Shown: one piece after another, positions 1-6,645 of the stretch
How the letters are laid out: every line of letters begins with the position of its first letter
Position numbering within the stretch: the stretch's first letter is position 1
Source: Ga0074130 sp035492055
Lineage (GTDB): Bacteria; Pseudomonadota; Gammaproteobacteria; Burkholderiales; Rhodocyclaceae
Assembly (NCBI GenBank): GCA_035492055.1
Contig: DATJJR010000035.1
Span: forward strand, 1-12,125
Length of the DNA: 12,125 nt
Reading direction: 5' to 3'
Program-made: the position numbers and the translations under genes
The notes under the pieces: generated by a model
What the model was told of the DNA's origin: nothing
Seen by the model: only the letters and a program-made list of their open reading frames with translations
Database searches by the model: none

Positions 1-122
1 GTGGCCGATTCGCCTTCGAGCCGGCCGCGTGCATGCGCATCGGTAATGCGGCCTCGGCCAAAGACGGCAATCAGGCCGGCGCCGACAATCAGGCCGGCAA
101 TGAGGGCAATCAAAACTTCCAT
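1..122 (-). CDS. rmuC: Membrane-anchored protein, probable RmuC N-terminus (partial)
   Basis: Only the first 40 codons are in the window; the gene runs off the left edge. The protein begins MEVLIALIAGLIVGAG and continues to about residue 21 as one hydrophobic segment. A charged stretch follows (FGRGRITDAHARGRLEGESA) that looks like the start of a long helix or coiled coil. An N-terminal membrane anchor followed by coiled coil is the architecture of RmuC, a predicted nuclease-like protein that limits DNA inversions; many betaproteobacterial RmuC proteins open this way. The ATG start is supported by an in-frame TAA ten codons upstream with no other ATG/GTG/TTG between; a weak GGA lies 7-9 bases before it. 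The family name rests on composition and layout of a short fragment, so another membrane-anchored coiled-coil protein is possible. It is divergent from the OxlT-like gene at 450. Confidence 0.5.
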   Translation of the reverse strand, partial: MEVLIALIAGLIVGAGLIAVFGRGRITDAHARGRLEGESA

Positions 123-203
123 GAGGTTTCCGTTTTTGAGATGGCGCAGTTAAATGAGGCAGTCAATGCTGGCATGATGCCGCATCGCCAGGCTCAGGAG
201 ATG

Positions 204-233
204 AGGCTACTGAATAAGCGCCCTCACCGTCAA
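204..233 (-). promoter_or_regulatory. Possible sigma-70 promoter for the rmuC-like gene
   Basis: Read on the minus strand, TTGACG (228-233; 5 of 6 to the -35 consensus) is followed after 18 bases by TAGCCT (204-209; 3 of 6 to the -10 consensus). It lies about 80 bases upstream of the start codon. The -10 box is poor, so this is only a candidate. Confidence 0.25.
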
Positions 234-270
234 CGCGGGTCATCAACATCGCCCAATCAATTTACGGCAA

Positions 271-298
271 TCACTTCGTCAGCGTGACGAAAGAGTGA
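271..298. promoter_or_regulatory. Dyad upstream of first OxlT-like gene
   Basis: TTCGTCA-GCG-TGACGAA (275-291) is a perfect inverted repeat. A further TCACT/AGTGA pair (271-275 and 294-298) extends it if three bases bulge out. It lies just 5' of TGTAAT (305-310), a 5-of-6 match to a -10 box, so it would cover roughly the -35 region of that promoter. This placement suits an operator or activator site better than a terminator: there is no T tract, and the gene on either side starts here rather than ends. No matching -35 hexamer is obvious. Confidence 0.35.
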
Positions 299-449
299 CA
301 AAAATGTAATCTTGCGCTGCTCCACCGCAACTACACTGGGTCCATGTGGTTCATTCGTGAAAGAAACATCAGGGCATGGTCGGCGCTCTCCGCGCATTCG
401 AGCGTACGGCCTTGCTTGCTTCTTCAACGTTACAAGACAAGGTGAAAAG

Positions 450-1730
450 ATGACCGACATCGCACAAACCGAAGTGTCTTCCAGTGCCGGCTACAAAAAT
501 CGCTGGGCACAATTGATCATCGGCGTTCTCTGCATGGGCCTGGTGGCCAATCTGCAATACGGCTGGACACTCTTTGTCGAGCCGATGAGCGACAAGCACC
601 AATGGAGCATTGCCAGCATCCAACTGGCCTTCTCGTTCTTCATCGTCACCGAGACCTGGCTGGTGCCGATCGAAGGCTGGCTTGGCGACCGCTTCGGGCC
701 GCGCCCGGTCGTGGCTGCTGGTGCCGTGTGCGCAGCGTTGGGCTGGATCATCAACAGCTTCGCTGATTCGCTGGTGGTACTGTATGCCGCGGCAATCGTC
801 TCCGGTATCGGCGCAGGTTGCGTGTACGGCACGCTGGTGGGCAACGCGCTGAAATGGTTTCCGGACCGGCGCGGCCTTGCGGCCGGCCTGACTGCCGCAG
901 GCTTTGGTGCAGGTGCTGCGATCACGGTGATTCCGATTGCCAACATGATTGCAAGCTCGGGCTACGAAAAAACCTTCCTCACCTTCGGCATTTTCCAGGG
1001 CGTGGCCATCTTCGTGCTGGCTCTCTTTCTGGTACGTCCGCAAGCACCAAAACTCGCCGCCAACAAAGCAGTGGTAACGACGCGCGTTGACTACAGCACG
1101 AAGCAGATGCTGAAGACCCCGGTGTTCTGGGTGCTCTACGCCATCTACGTGGCGGTTGCGGCCGGCGGCGTGATGGCCACCGCGCAGCTTGGCCCGATTG
1201 CGCATGACTACGGTATCGCCGCAACACCAATGACGCTATTCGCCACCACGCTGCCGCTGCTGACCATGGCGCTATCGATCGACAATGTGGCGAACGGCCT
1301 GACACGCCCGCTGTGCGGCTTCATTTCCGACAAGATCGGTCGCGAAAACACCATGCTGATTGTGTTCGTTGGCGAAGGTCTGGCACTGCTCGGCATGATG
1401 GCCTACGGTCACGAACCGCTGGCCTTCGTTGTCTTCGCGGCACTGATCTTCATGTTCTGGGGCGAAATCTTCTCGATCTTCCCAGCCACCTGTGGTGACA
1501 CCTTCGGCAGCAAGTTCGCCTCCGCCAATGCCGGTACGCTCTACACCGCCAAGGGCACGGCTGCGTTGCTGGTGCCCATTGCCTCGCTCCTGGCACAGGG
1601 CGCGCACTGGAACCGCGTGTTCATCGGCGCAGCTGTCGTATCGATTGTCGCCGGTGTGTCGGCCAAATTCGTGCTCGCACCGATGCGCCGTCGCTTTATT
1701 GCCGACGCAGAAGAACAGGCGCGCAGCTGA
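450..1730 (+). CDS. OxlT-like MFS antiporter, copy 1 (oxalate/formate type)
   Basis: 426-residue, 12-helix major facilitator protein of the inner membrane, in the oxalate:formate antiporter family. The MFS loop 2-3 motif is GDRFGPRPV (79-88). The residues I recall as oxalate contacts in Oxalobacter OxlT (Gln34, Gln56, Arg272, Lys355) align with Gln36, Gln58, Arg286 (TRPLCGF) and Lys368 (YTAKGTA). Tyr150 and Trp352 of OxlT are Phe152 and Tyr365 here. Expected role is exchange of a small dicarboxylate such as oxalate with formate or a similar anion; the exact substrate is not determined by sequence. The ATG at 450 is chosen over longer in-frame starts because AAGG sits a few bases upstream and residues before it show no family character. 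No frc/oxc genes for oxalate breakdown are nearby. A paralogue lies at 5224. Glu68 in helix 2 is a charged channel residue that the paralogue lacks. Confidence 0.85.
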   Translation: MTDIAQTEVSSSAGYKNRWAQLIIGVLCMGLVANLQYGWTLFVEPMSDKHQWSIASIQLAFSFFIVTETWLVPIEGWLGDRFGPRPVVAAGAVCAALGWIINSFADSLVVLYAAAIVSGIGAGCVYGTLVGNALKWFPDRRGLAAGLTAAGFGAGAAITVIPIANMIASSGYEKTFLTFGIFQGVAIFVLALFLVRPQAPKLAANKAVVTTRVDYSTKQMLKTPVFWVLYAIYVAVAAGGVMATAQLGPIAHDYGIAATPMTLFATTLPLLTMALSIDNVANGLTRPLCGFISDKIGRENTMLIVFVGEGLALLGMMAYGHEPLAFVVFAALIFMFWGEIFSIFPATCGDTFGSKFASANAGTLYTAKGTAALLVPIASLLAQGAHWNRVFIGAAVVSIVAGVSAKFVLAPMRRRFIADAEEQARS

Positions 1731-1761
1731 GATTCACTGCAGCAACAATCAATGGATAGTG

Positions 1762-1789
1762 AACGGACGGCGAAAAATCGCCGTCCGTT
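1762..1789. terminator. Hairpin between convergent genes
   Basis: AACGGACGGCG and CGCCGTCCGTT form a perfect 11-bp GC-rich stem with an AAAAAT loop; the A-T closing pair can make it 12 bp. It begins 31 bases after the carrier stop codon and lies beyond the end of the convergent FecR gene. It lacks a U tract on either strand, so it may be a rho-dependent or processing stem rather than a full intrinsic terminator. Confidence 0.6.
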
Positions 1790-1794
1790 GAAAT

Positions 1795-1807
1795 ACATGC
1801 TGCATGT
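1795..1807. repeat. Short palindrome ACATGC-T-GCATGT
   Basis: A perfect 6-1-6 inverted repeat lies between the larger hairpin and the 3' end of the FecR gene. On the minus strand it comes directly after that gene's stop codon. It may add to transcription termination or be chance. Confidence 0.35.
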
Positions 1808-1810
1808 CGA

Positions 1811-2536
1811 CTATTGATTGGACGATTCATTCCTGCCGAGTGACGACGGCACTGTCACCGGCACCGCTTCACTCGACAAAATCAGGATCGGCTTGGTATT
1901 GGCATTGGCAACGTAGCAGAACTGCCCGGCCTGATAAACGCCCTGCCCGCCCGCATTGGAAACTACCACGGCGCCCTGCGCCACATCCACGTACATTCCA
2001 TTCTCCGGCGCACGACCATTCGCCGTTGACATACCGGCGCAATCGTCCTGACAGACCAGCGCGCCGAAATCGGTGCCGCGAATGCCGATGGTTGCCGTAG
2101 GCGTCTGGAAGCTCACGGCCTCATGATTGCTCTGGCCGATACGTCCGGTCAGTGCGCGCAAGCCACCCTTGACCAGATTGATGAACACCTTTCCGTCCTG
2201 CGGCTTGCCAGCGTTATACAGGTAGGTTTTGACGACCAATTGCGAATCCGGTCGCAACACGATTTCGGCACTGTCGACAAATTTCACGCGGGCAAATGTA
2301 TTGGCGTCGGTGATCAACGTATCGCCCTGCTGTACTTGCGATTGCACAGCGAGCTGTACGGTGCCGCCGTCGGCATGACGCGCAGTCATGATGCCCGCAA
2401 GGTGTGTCACTGTTCCGACGGTATCCGCCCACGCCATCCCCGCCCAACCCAGCAGCAAGACCAGCGAGAGCAATCGCTTTGCGTGCTTGAGACGAGTTGA
2501 AATCCATTGAGCGTTGTTTTGATAGAGAGCGTTCAT
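1811..2536 (-). CDS. Exported FecR-domain protein
   Basis: 241 residues. Residues 1-37 form a signal peptide: basic KHAKR, then a Leu-rich core, ending GMAWA before DTVG. The mature protein carries a FecR domain (about 45-200) with the hallmark TPTATIGIRGTDF (145-157). Upstream is the usual beta-rich stretch with a GDTLITDANTFARVKF-type motif. In the ferric-citrate system FecR relays a signal from a TonB receptor to sigma factor FecI, but this protein lacks the cytoplasmic anti-sigma part and a separate transmembrane relay helix. It also has no sigma factor or receptor beside it, so it is better read as a periplasmic FecR-fold protein of unknown role. Cys162 and Cys166 (CQDDC) plus Cys207 could form a disulfide. 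The start at 2536 gives a normal signal peptide; longer in-frame starts (2617, 2671) do not, and no strong ribosome site supports any of them. It lies 141 bases downstream of lysR on the same strand. Confidence 0.75.
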   Translation of the reverse strand: MNALYQNNAQWISTRLKHAKRLLSLVLLLGWAGMAWADTVGTVTHLAGIMTARHADGGTVQLAVQSQVQQGDTLITDANTFARVKFVDSAEIVLRPDSQLVVKTYLYNAGKPQDGKVFINLVKGGLRALTGRIGQSNHEAVSFQTPTATIGIRGTDFGALVCQDDCAGMSTANGRAPENGMYVDVAQGAVVVSNAGGQGVYQAGQFCYVANANTKPILILSSEAVPVTVPSSLGRNESSNQ

Positions 2537-2624
2537 GGCAACAAATATCGATTGAGAAGTAATAAAGGCAATACGAATTGCAAGCGTTGACGGACAGAAT
2601 ATCGGTGTCTCATGCATCGCGCTG

Positions 2625-2636
2625 TGTGTAAACACA
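2625..2636. repeat. Dyad TGTGT-AA-ACACA upstream of FecR gene
   Basis: A perfect 5-2-5 inverted repeat lies about 90 bases upstream of the FecR start, between that gene and lysR. It could be a regulator site, but I could not assign a promoter around it, so the call is weak. Confidence 0.25.
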
Positions 2637-2677
2637 TGTTCAGCCACAGAAATAGTCCATGACAGGCGCATTTCAAT

Positions 2678-3637
2678 TCAGCGCTTCGGGCGATATGCCT
2701 CCATGCCGACAGCAGCAGGCACCGCTTCTTTCATGAGATCGATAAACAACCGCAGCCGCGCCGGATAGTGACGGGCATAGGGATACACCACCGATACCGG
2801 CAAGACGGACGCTTGCCATTCCGGAAGCAGCTCGACCAATCGTTTGCTTGCGACGTGCTCGCGCACCATCCATTCGGAGACAAGGCACGCGCCCATGCCT
2901 TCGAGCGCAGCGGCACACAAGGCATGCAGGTTGTCGGTTGCCATGCGCGGTTGAAAGGTGACATCAAAGCGCTCGCCGCTCGTTGTGTGCATCAGACTGA
3001 ACTGGCGGCGGTAGAAATGCGTGATGGCGAGCCACGGCAATATGTTCAGATCGCTCGGATGCTTGATCTTGGGTACACCTTTCAATAACGAAGGCGCACA
3101 CACCATGATGCGCGGCACATCGGCGACATGGATTGCGACCAGCGATGAATCGGTGACCTCGCCCACCTGAATCGCGCAATCGATGCCTTGCGTAACGAAA
3201 TCGGCCGCACGCTCATGCAGCATCCAGTCGACGTTGATGCGCGGATGACGGCGCATGAATTCGGTGAACGGCCCGATCAGCTGGTCCTGCCCAAAGGCGT
3301 GTGGCACGACCACACGGAGCGCGCCGCTGGCTTCAACACCAGCCCCCCGCAGGTCGGTCTCGAATGCATCCCAGCCGGAAAGCAATTCCTTCGCACGTTC
3401 AAAGCACCGCTCACCATCTTCAGTGAGCTTCATCGCATGCGTTGACCGTTGGAGCAAACGCACGCCCAGCGTACGTTCAAGCTGCTGCAGACGGCGGCTG
3501 ATGGTCGGCTGCGTCGTACCCATTTGCGCCGCAGCGGCCGACAGGCTGCCAGCCTGCACGATGCGGACAAAGGTCTCGATCAGAGCAATGCGGTCAGACG
3601 CGGGCGTTCCGGCAAGGATATCTTCCTTCATACGCAT
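2678..3637 (-). CDS. LysR-family transcriptional regulator
   Basis: 319 residues, the usual LysR length. The N-terminal winged helix-turn-helix spans about 16-75, with SLSAAAAQMGTTQPTISRRL as the recognition region and LGVRLLQR following it. The substrate-binding domain covers about 103-305 (GALRVVVPHAFGQ onward). The protein belongs with one-component regulators that bind a small effector and often control a divergent gene. Here that gene is the MFS exporter at 3725. Two in-frame ATGs (3637 and 3631) are possible and neither has a clear ribosome site; the longer form is given. A 15-bp T-N11-A dyad overlaps both start codons, which suggests autorepression. The FecR gene downstream on the same strand could be co-transcribed, but the 141-base gap makes that uncertain. 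Confidence 0.9.
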   Translation of the reverse strand: MRMKEDILAGTPASDRIALIETFVRIVQAGSLSAAAAQMGTTQPTISRRLQQLERTLGVRLLQRSTHAMKLTEDGERCFERAKELLSGWDAFETDLRGAGVEASGALRVVVPHAFGQDQLIGPFTEFMRRHPRINVDWMLHERAADFVTQGIDCAIQVGEVTDSSLVAIHVADVPRIMVCAPSLLKGVPKIKHPSDLNILPWLAITHFYRRQFSLMHTTSGERFDVTFQPRMATDNLHALCAAALEGMGACLVSEWMVREHVASKRLVELLPEWQASVLPVSVVYPYARHYPARLRLFIDLMKEAVPAAVGMEAYRPKR

Positions 3638-3644
3638 AGCGTAT
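3630..3644. promoter_or_regulatory. LysR-type operator (T-N11-A dyad)
   Basis: ATACGC-ATA-GCGTAT is a perfect 6-bp dyad with a 3-base centre. It contains T (3631), 11 bases, A (3643), the generic LysR-family box. It covers the start codons of the lysR gene and lies 80 bases upstream of the divergent MFS start. Binding here would block lysR and could influence the exporter promoter. The match to the family consensus is seen directly; use by this regulator is inferred. Confidence 0.6.
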
Positions 3645-3724
3645 ATCAGATGTTCAAGACAGGCTACTACTCAATCAAATCCCTTGTATTCAGAATGCAG
3701 GCGTCAACACACTCATGTACTGCC

Positions 3725-4945
3725 ATGCAAACTACACATAACCCCGCGCTCTTGCATACAACGCCTGCCGTCGAGGATGCGTTGCCCATGTCACTCGTCC
3801 TGACGCTGGCTGCAGCCGCCGGATTTGCAGTGGCGACCATTTATTACGTGCAACCGATGCTCGGCATTCTCGGTGCCGACTTGCATGCCAGTGCACGCAC
3901 CATCGGCTTGTTGCCGACAGCCAATCAGCTCGGCTATGCGTTCGGCATTCTGTTGCTGGCGCCGCTGGGCGACCGCTATGACCGTCGCCGCATCATCCTG
4001 ATCAAGGCAGCGATTCTCACCGTGGCTTTATTGGCTGCCGGCTTTGCGCCAGGGCTGGGTGTATTGCTGGCCGCAAGTCTGGTCATTGGTCTTGCCGCTA
4101 CATTGGTACAGGACATTGTTCCTGCTGCTGCAACACTGGCGCCGGAATACATTCGCGGCAAGATCGTGGGCATGGTCATGACGGGTGTGCTGATGGGCAT
4201 TCTGCTGTCGCGCGTGCTGTCCGGCTTCATTGCACAAGCCTTCGGTTGGCGCATGGTGTTTCTCGCTGCCGCCGCGAGCATTACGGTCATTGCGTTTGCA
4301 CTCTGGCACCGGCTGCCGCGCTTCGCACCGACTACGCAAAATAGCTATCTTGAACTGCTGGCCTCGCTGTTTTCGCTGCTGAAAAAATATTCGGCATTGC
4401 GACGCGTCGCCCTGGCACAGGGTTTCATTTCGTCGGGCTTCAGCGCTTTCTGGTGCACGCTCGCAGTGATGTTGCATGGTGCGCCGTTCCATCTCGGCAG
4501 TGCAGTCGCCGGCAGCTTTGGCCTCGCTGGTGCGGCCGGTGCATTGATGGCGCCGATTGCCGGCAAGATTTCTGACAAGAAAGGTCCGGCACTTGTCACA
4601 CGCATCGGTAGTGCGCTCACTGCAGTGTCGTTTGCCGCCATGGCGCTTGCATCGTTACTCCCGGAGCAAGCCCAACTGTGGTGGCTGGCACTCTGTACCG
4701 TCGCGTTCGATCTCGGCTTGCAGAGCACCTTGATTGCGCACCAGACGATCGTCTACAGCCTCGAACCTGCTGCGCGCAGTCGCCTGAATGCAGTGTTGTT
4801 CGTCGGCATGTTCATTGGCATGTCGATTGGCGCGGCCATCGCATCGGCCCTGTTCGCGACGTGGGGCTGGCTCGCCGTGATTGCGTTCTCGACCACCACA
4901 TCCATCGCGGCATTCATTGTCCGCATGTGGCCGACGTCTGATTGA
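3725..4945 (+). CDS. MFS exporter (YnfM/AraJ-like)
   Basis: 406-residue, 12-helix major facilitator protein. Helix 1 carries the ATIYYVQPML signature (37-46) common in small drug or metabolite exporters of this branch (usually written NLYYxQPLL). The loop 2-3 motif is APLGDRYDRRRI (79-90), and a cognate motif between the halves is GKISDKKGP (280-288). Such proteins use the proton gradient to expel drugs, sugars or metabolites; the substrate is not predictable. The start is ATG 3725, which gives a 23-residue tail before helix 1. ATG 3695 is also possible, and neither has a strong ribosome site. An open frame continues upstream to 3449 but lies antisense to lysR and is not believed. The divergent lysR gene with its box at 3630-3644 is the likely regulator. 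It is unrelated at family level to the two OxlT-like carriers on either side. Confidence 0.85.
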   Translation: MQTTHNPALLHTTPAVEDALPMSLVLTLAAAAGFAVATIYYVQPMLGILGADLHASARTIGLLPTANQLGYAFGILLLAPLGDRYDRRRIILIKAAILTVALLAAGFAPGLGVLLAASLVIGLAATLVQDIVPAAATLAPEYIRGKIVGMVMTGVLMGILLSRVLSGFIAQAFGWRMVFLAAAASITVIAFALWHRLPRFAPTTQNSYLELLASLFSLLKKYSALRRVALAQGFISSGFSAFWCTLAVMLHGAPFHLGSAVAGSFGLAGAAGALMAPIAGKISDKKGPALVTRIGSALTAVSFAAMALASLLPEQAQLWWLALCTVAFDLGLQSTLIAHQTIVYSLEPAARSRLNAVLFVGMFIGMSIGAAIASALFATWGWLAVIAFSTTTSIAAFIVRMWPTSD

Positions 4946-4951
4946 AAATCA

Positions 4952-4993
4952 TGAGCAATCATTTCCGGATTCTCATGCGGAATTGATTGCTCA
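4952..4993. terminator. Long hairpin after MFS exporter
   Basis: A 16-bp stem (4952-4967 with 4978-4993) has one T-T mismatch (4962/4983) and a 10-base loop. It starts 7 bases after the stop codon, as expected for a terminator or mRNA-stabilising stem. The bases after the stem are AAAAATTA rather than T-rich, so a classic U tract is missing on the plus strand. Confidence 0.6.
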
Positions 4994-5073
4994 AAAATTA
5001 GGCAAACGAAAAACACCGACGACGAAGCTAACACCAGGCTTGCGTAGAACAGCTTACAGCAAGGTTTTTAGCG

Positions 5074-5221
5074 AATTTCGAATATCTCGCCAGCAATCGA
5101 ATCTATCAACGCGAAACACATCCGGATAGATAATTTCGAAGGGGTAAAAAATCCGCGGAATAGAAATCCAACCTCGGTTTCACCCTGAATAAACACGCAA
5201 CAGCAACGAGAAAATCCGGAT
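5074..5221. repeat. Short repeats in leader of second OxlT-like gene
   Basis: Three short repeat pairs crowd this AT-richer leader: AATTTCGAA at 5074-5082 and 5132-5140; the palindrome ATCCGGAT at 5120-5127 and 5214-5221; AAAATCCG at 5148-5155 and 5211-5218. The last ATCCGGAT ends two bases before the start codon. They could be regulator sites or leader structure. None matches a box I can name, and repeats this short can occur by chance. Confidence 0.35.
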
Positions 5222-5223
5222 CC

Positions 5224-6513
5224 ATGAACAACACCATTACAAACAAGAACACCTCGCTGTCCAATTCGCTGCTCCTCGGAAATCGCTGGGTTCAACTGGC
5301 CATCGGCGTCATGTGCATGGCGCTGGTTGCGAATCTGCAATACGGATGGACACTCTTCGTCGAGCCTATCGCCGATCGTCACCACTGGAGTCTTGAATCG
5401 ATTCAGTTTGCCTTCACCATTTTTGGTTTTGCATCGACTTGGTTGGTCCCCATTCAGGGTTGGTTCTCCGATCGCTTCGGGCCACGTCCTGTCGTCTTTG
5501 TCAGCGGTATCTTCACCGCACTCGGCTGGATTCTGAATGCACATGCCGACTCGCTCGGCATGCTCTACTTCGCAGGCATCATCTCGGGCCTTGGTTCCGG
5601 TGGGGTGTACGGCACGTGCCTCGGCTGCGCACTGAAGTGGTTCCCGGATAATCGCGGCCTCGCTGCGGGCCTTGCGGCTGCAGGCTTTGGCGCGGGCGGT
5701 ACGCTGTTCGTCGTGCCGATCACGCACATGATCCAGAACTCGAGCTACGAGCACGCATTCATCTTCTTCGGCCTGCTGCAAGGGATCGGCGTGATCATCT
5801 TGTCGTTCCTGCTGCTCACGCCGGAACCGCAAGCGACCGAACTCAACAAGGTTGAAGTCGAAACTTCACGTGTCGACTACAGCATGAAGCAAATGCTGAA
5901 GACCCCTGTGTTCTGGGTGATCTACATCATCTACGTTGCCGCTGCTGCCGGCGGAGTAGTCGCAACGGCAGAACTTGCCACCATCGCACGCAACTATGAC
6001 GTCGCCGCCACGCCGATCACGCTGTTCGGCCTGACGCTGCCGGTGCTGGCCATGGCGCTGTCGATCGACAATATCGCCAACGGTTTTTCGCGCCCGGTAT
6101 GCGGTTTCATCTCCGACAAGATTGGCCGTGAGAACACGATGTTCGTTGTGTTTATCGGCCAAGGCCTGGCGTTGCTCGGTCTCATGCACTTCGGCCACAG
6201 CCCGCTCACCTTCGTGATCTGTGCTGCACTGTTGTTCATGTTCTGGGGTGAAATCTTCTCGCTCTTCCCGGCAACATGTGGCGATACCTTCGGCAGCAAG
6301 TACGCCTCTGGCAATGCCGCCGTGTTGTATACCGCCAAAGGCACTGCTGGTCTGGTCGTTCCGCTGGCGTCATATGTTGCAGCCACGCAAAGCTGGGACC
6401 ACATATTGCTGCCGCTGGCGATCATCGCGATCTGTGCTGGCATCGCTGCCAAGTTGATCCTCGCACCGATGCGCCATCGCTTCATCGCGGCTGCACAAAA
6501 GCAGGCAGCATAG
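5224..6513 (+). CDS. OxlT-like MFS antiporter, copy 2
   Basis: 429-residue, 12-helix carrier of the oxalate:formate antiporter family and a clear paralogue of the protein at 450. In one segment (copy-2 residues 340-376) 32 of 37 residues agree. The predicted oxalate contacts are kept: Gln39, Gln61, Arg290 (SRPVCGF) and Lys372 (YTAKGTA). Helix 2 differs: Glu68 and Glu75 of copy 1 are Ser71 and Gln78 here. The N-terminus is longer and Asn/Thr-rich (MNNTITNKNT), somewhat like Oxalobacter OxlT, which as I recall it also begins MNN. ATG 5224 is the only credible start; the ribosome site is weak (GGA six to eight bases upstream). The gene appears monocistronic: a leader of 278 bases with short repeats precedes it and a strong intrinsic terminator follows. 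Substrate is likely a small dicarboxylate or formate, but specificity cannot be read from sequence alone. Confidence 0.85.
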   Translation: MNNTITNKNTSLSNSLLLGNRWVQLAIGVMCMALVANLQYGWTLFVEPIADRHHWSLESIQFAFTIFGFASTWLVPIQGWFSDRFGPRPVVFVSGIFTALGWILNAHADSLGMLYFAGIISGLGSGGVYGTCLGCALKWFPDNRGLAAGLAAAGFGAGGTLFVVPITHMIQNSSYEHAFIFFGLLQGIGVIILSFLLLTPEPQATELNKVEVETSRVDYSMKQMLKTPVFWVIYIIYVAAAAGGVVATAELATIARNYDVAATPITLFGLTLPVLAMALSIDNIANGFSRPVCGFISDKIGRENTMFVVFIGQGLALLGLMHFGHSPLTFVICAALLFMFWGEIFSLFPATCGDTFGSKYASGNAAVLYTAKGTAGLVVPLASYVAATQSWDHILLPLAIIAICAGIAAKLILAPMRHRFIAAAQKQAA

Positions 6514-6536
6514 TAAGTCACACTATCTGTCGCATG

Positions 6537-6570
6537 AAAAAGGCCTTGGCAAAATGCCAAGGCCTTTTTT
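6537..6570. terminator. Rho-independent terminator after second OxlT-like gene
   Basis: A 15-bp stem (6537-6551 with 6555-6569) containing GGCCTTGGCA is closed by a 3-A loop and ends in six Ts on the plus strand (6565-6570). The left arm begins with five As, so the minus strand also shows a T run. It can therefore stop transcripts from the convergent panE-like gene as well. It lies 24 bases after the carrier stop codon. Confidence 0.92.
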
Positions 6571-6609
6571 GTTTCTCAACTCGCCCCGAATTCCAGACCA
6601 GACTCGATA

Positions 6610-6636
6610 TTCATTTCTACCAGGGTAGAAGATGAA
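6610..6636 (-). terminator. Hairpin after PanE-like gene
   Basis: TTCTACC-AG-GGTAGAA (6615-6630) is a perfect inverted repeat. It is extended by TTCAT/ATGAA if one G (6631) bulges. It begins about 10 bases beyond the stop codon of the minus-strand panE-like gene. There is no clear T tract, so it may act together with the bidirectional terminator at 6537-6570. Confidence 0.45.
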
Positions 6637-6645
6637 ACCGGAATT

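Larger units (their letters stand above)
123..449. other. Gene-free divergent intergenic region
   Basis: 327 bases lie between the divergent rmuC-like gene and the first OxlT-like gene. No credible coding frame was found. It contains a candidate minus-strand promoter for the left gene (204-233), a perfect 7-bp dyad with a 3-base centre (275-291), and a TGTAAT hexamer (305-310) that could be the -10 box for the carrier. The last 130 bases before the carrier show no hairpin or box I could defend, so they are probably untranslated leader. Confidence 0.6.

Noticed and set aside
33..287. Plus-strand open frame of 84 codons at the left edge
   Set aside because: It overlaps the RmuC-like start region antisense, has low-complexity Asn/Gln/Gly composition and no ribosome site.
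369..1205. Long open frame on the minus strand across the first OxlT-like gene (278 codons), with a similar one at 5068-5832 across its paralogue
   Set aside because: Both are antisense to well-supported carriers, rich in His/Arg/Glu with no domain or hydrophobic pattern, and mirror each other because the sense proteins are homologous.
3449..3724. N-terminal extension of the MFS exporter by 92 codons
   Set aside because: The extension is antisense to lysR for most of its length and shows no MFS character; the family normally starts about 20 residues before helix 1.
3255..3803. Plus-strand frame of 182 codons opposite lysR
   Set aside because: Ser/Arg/Pro-rich shadow of a clear LysR gene, and it also overlaps the exporter start in another frame.
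450..6513. Possible composite mobile element bounded by the two OxlT-like genes
   Set aside because: The copies are diverged paralogues in direct orientation with no terminal repeats, transposase or target duplication; there is no sign of recent movement.
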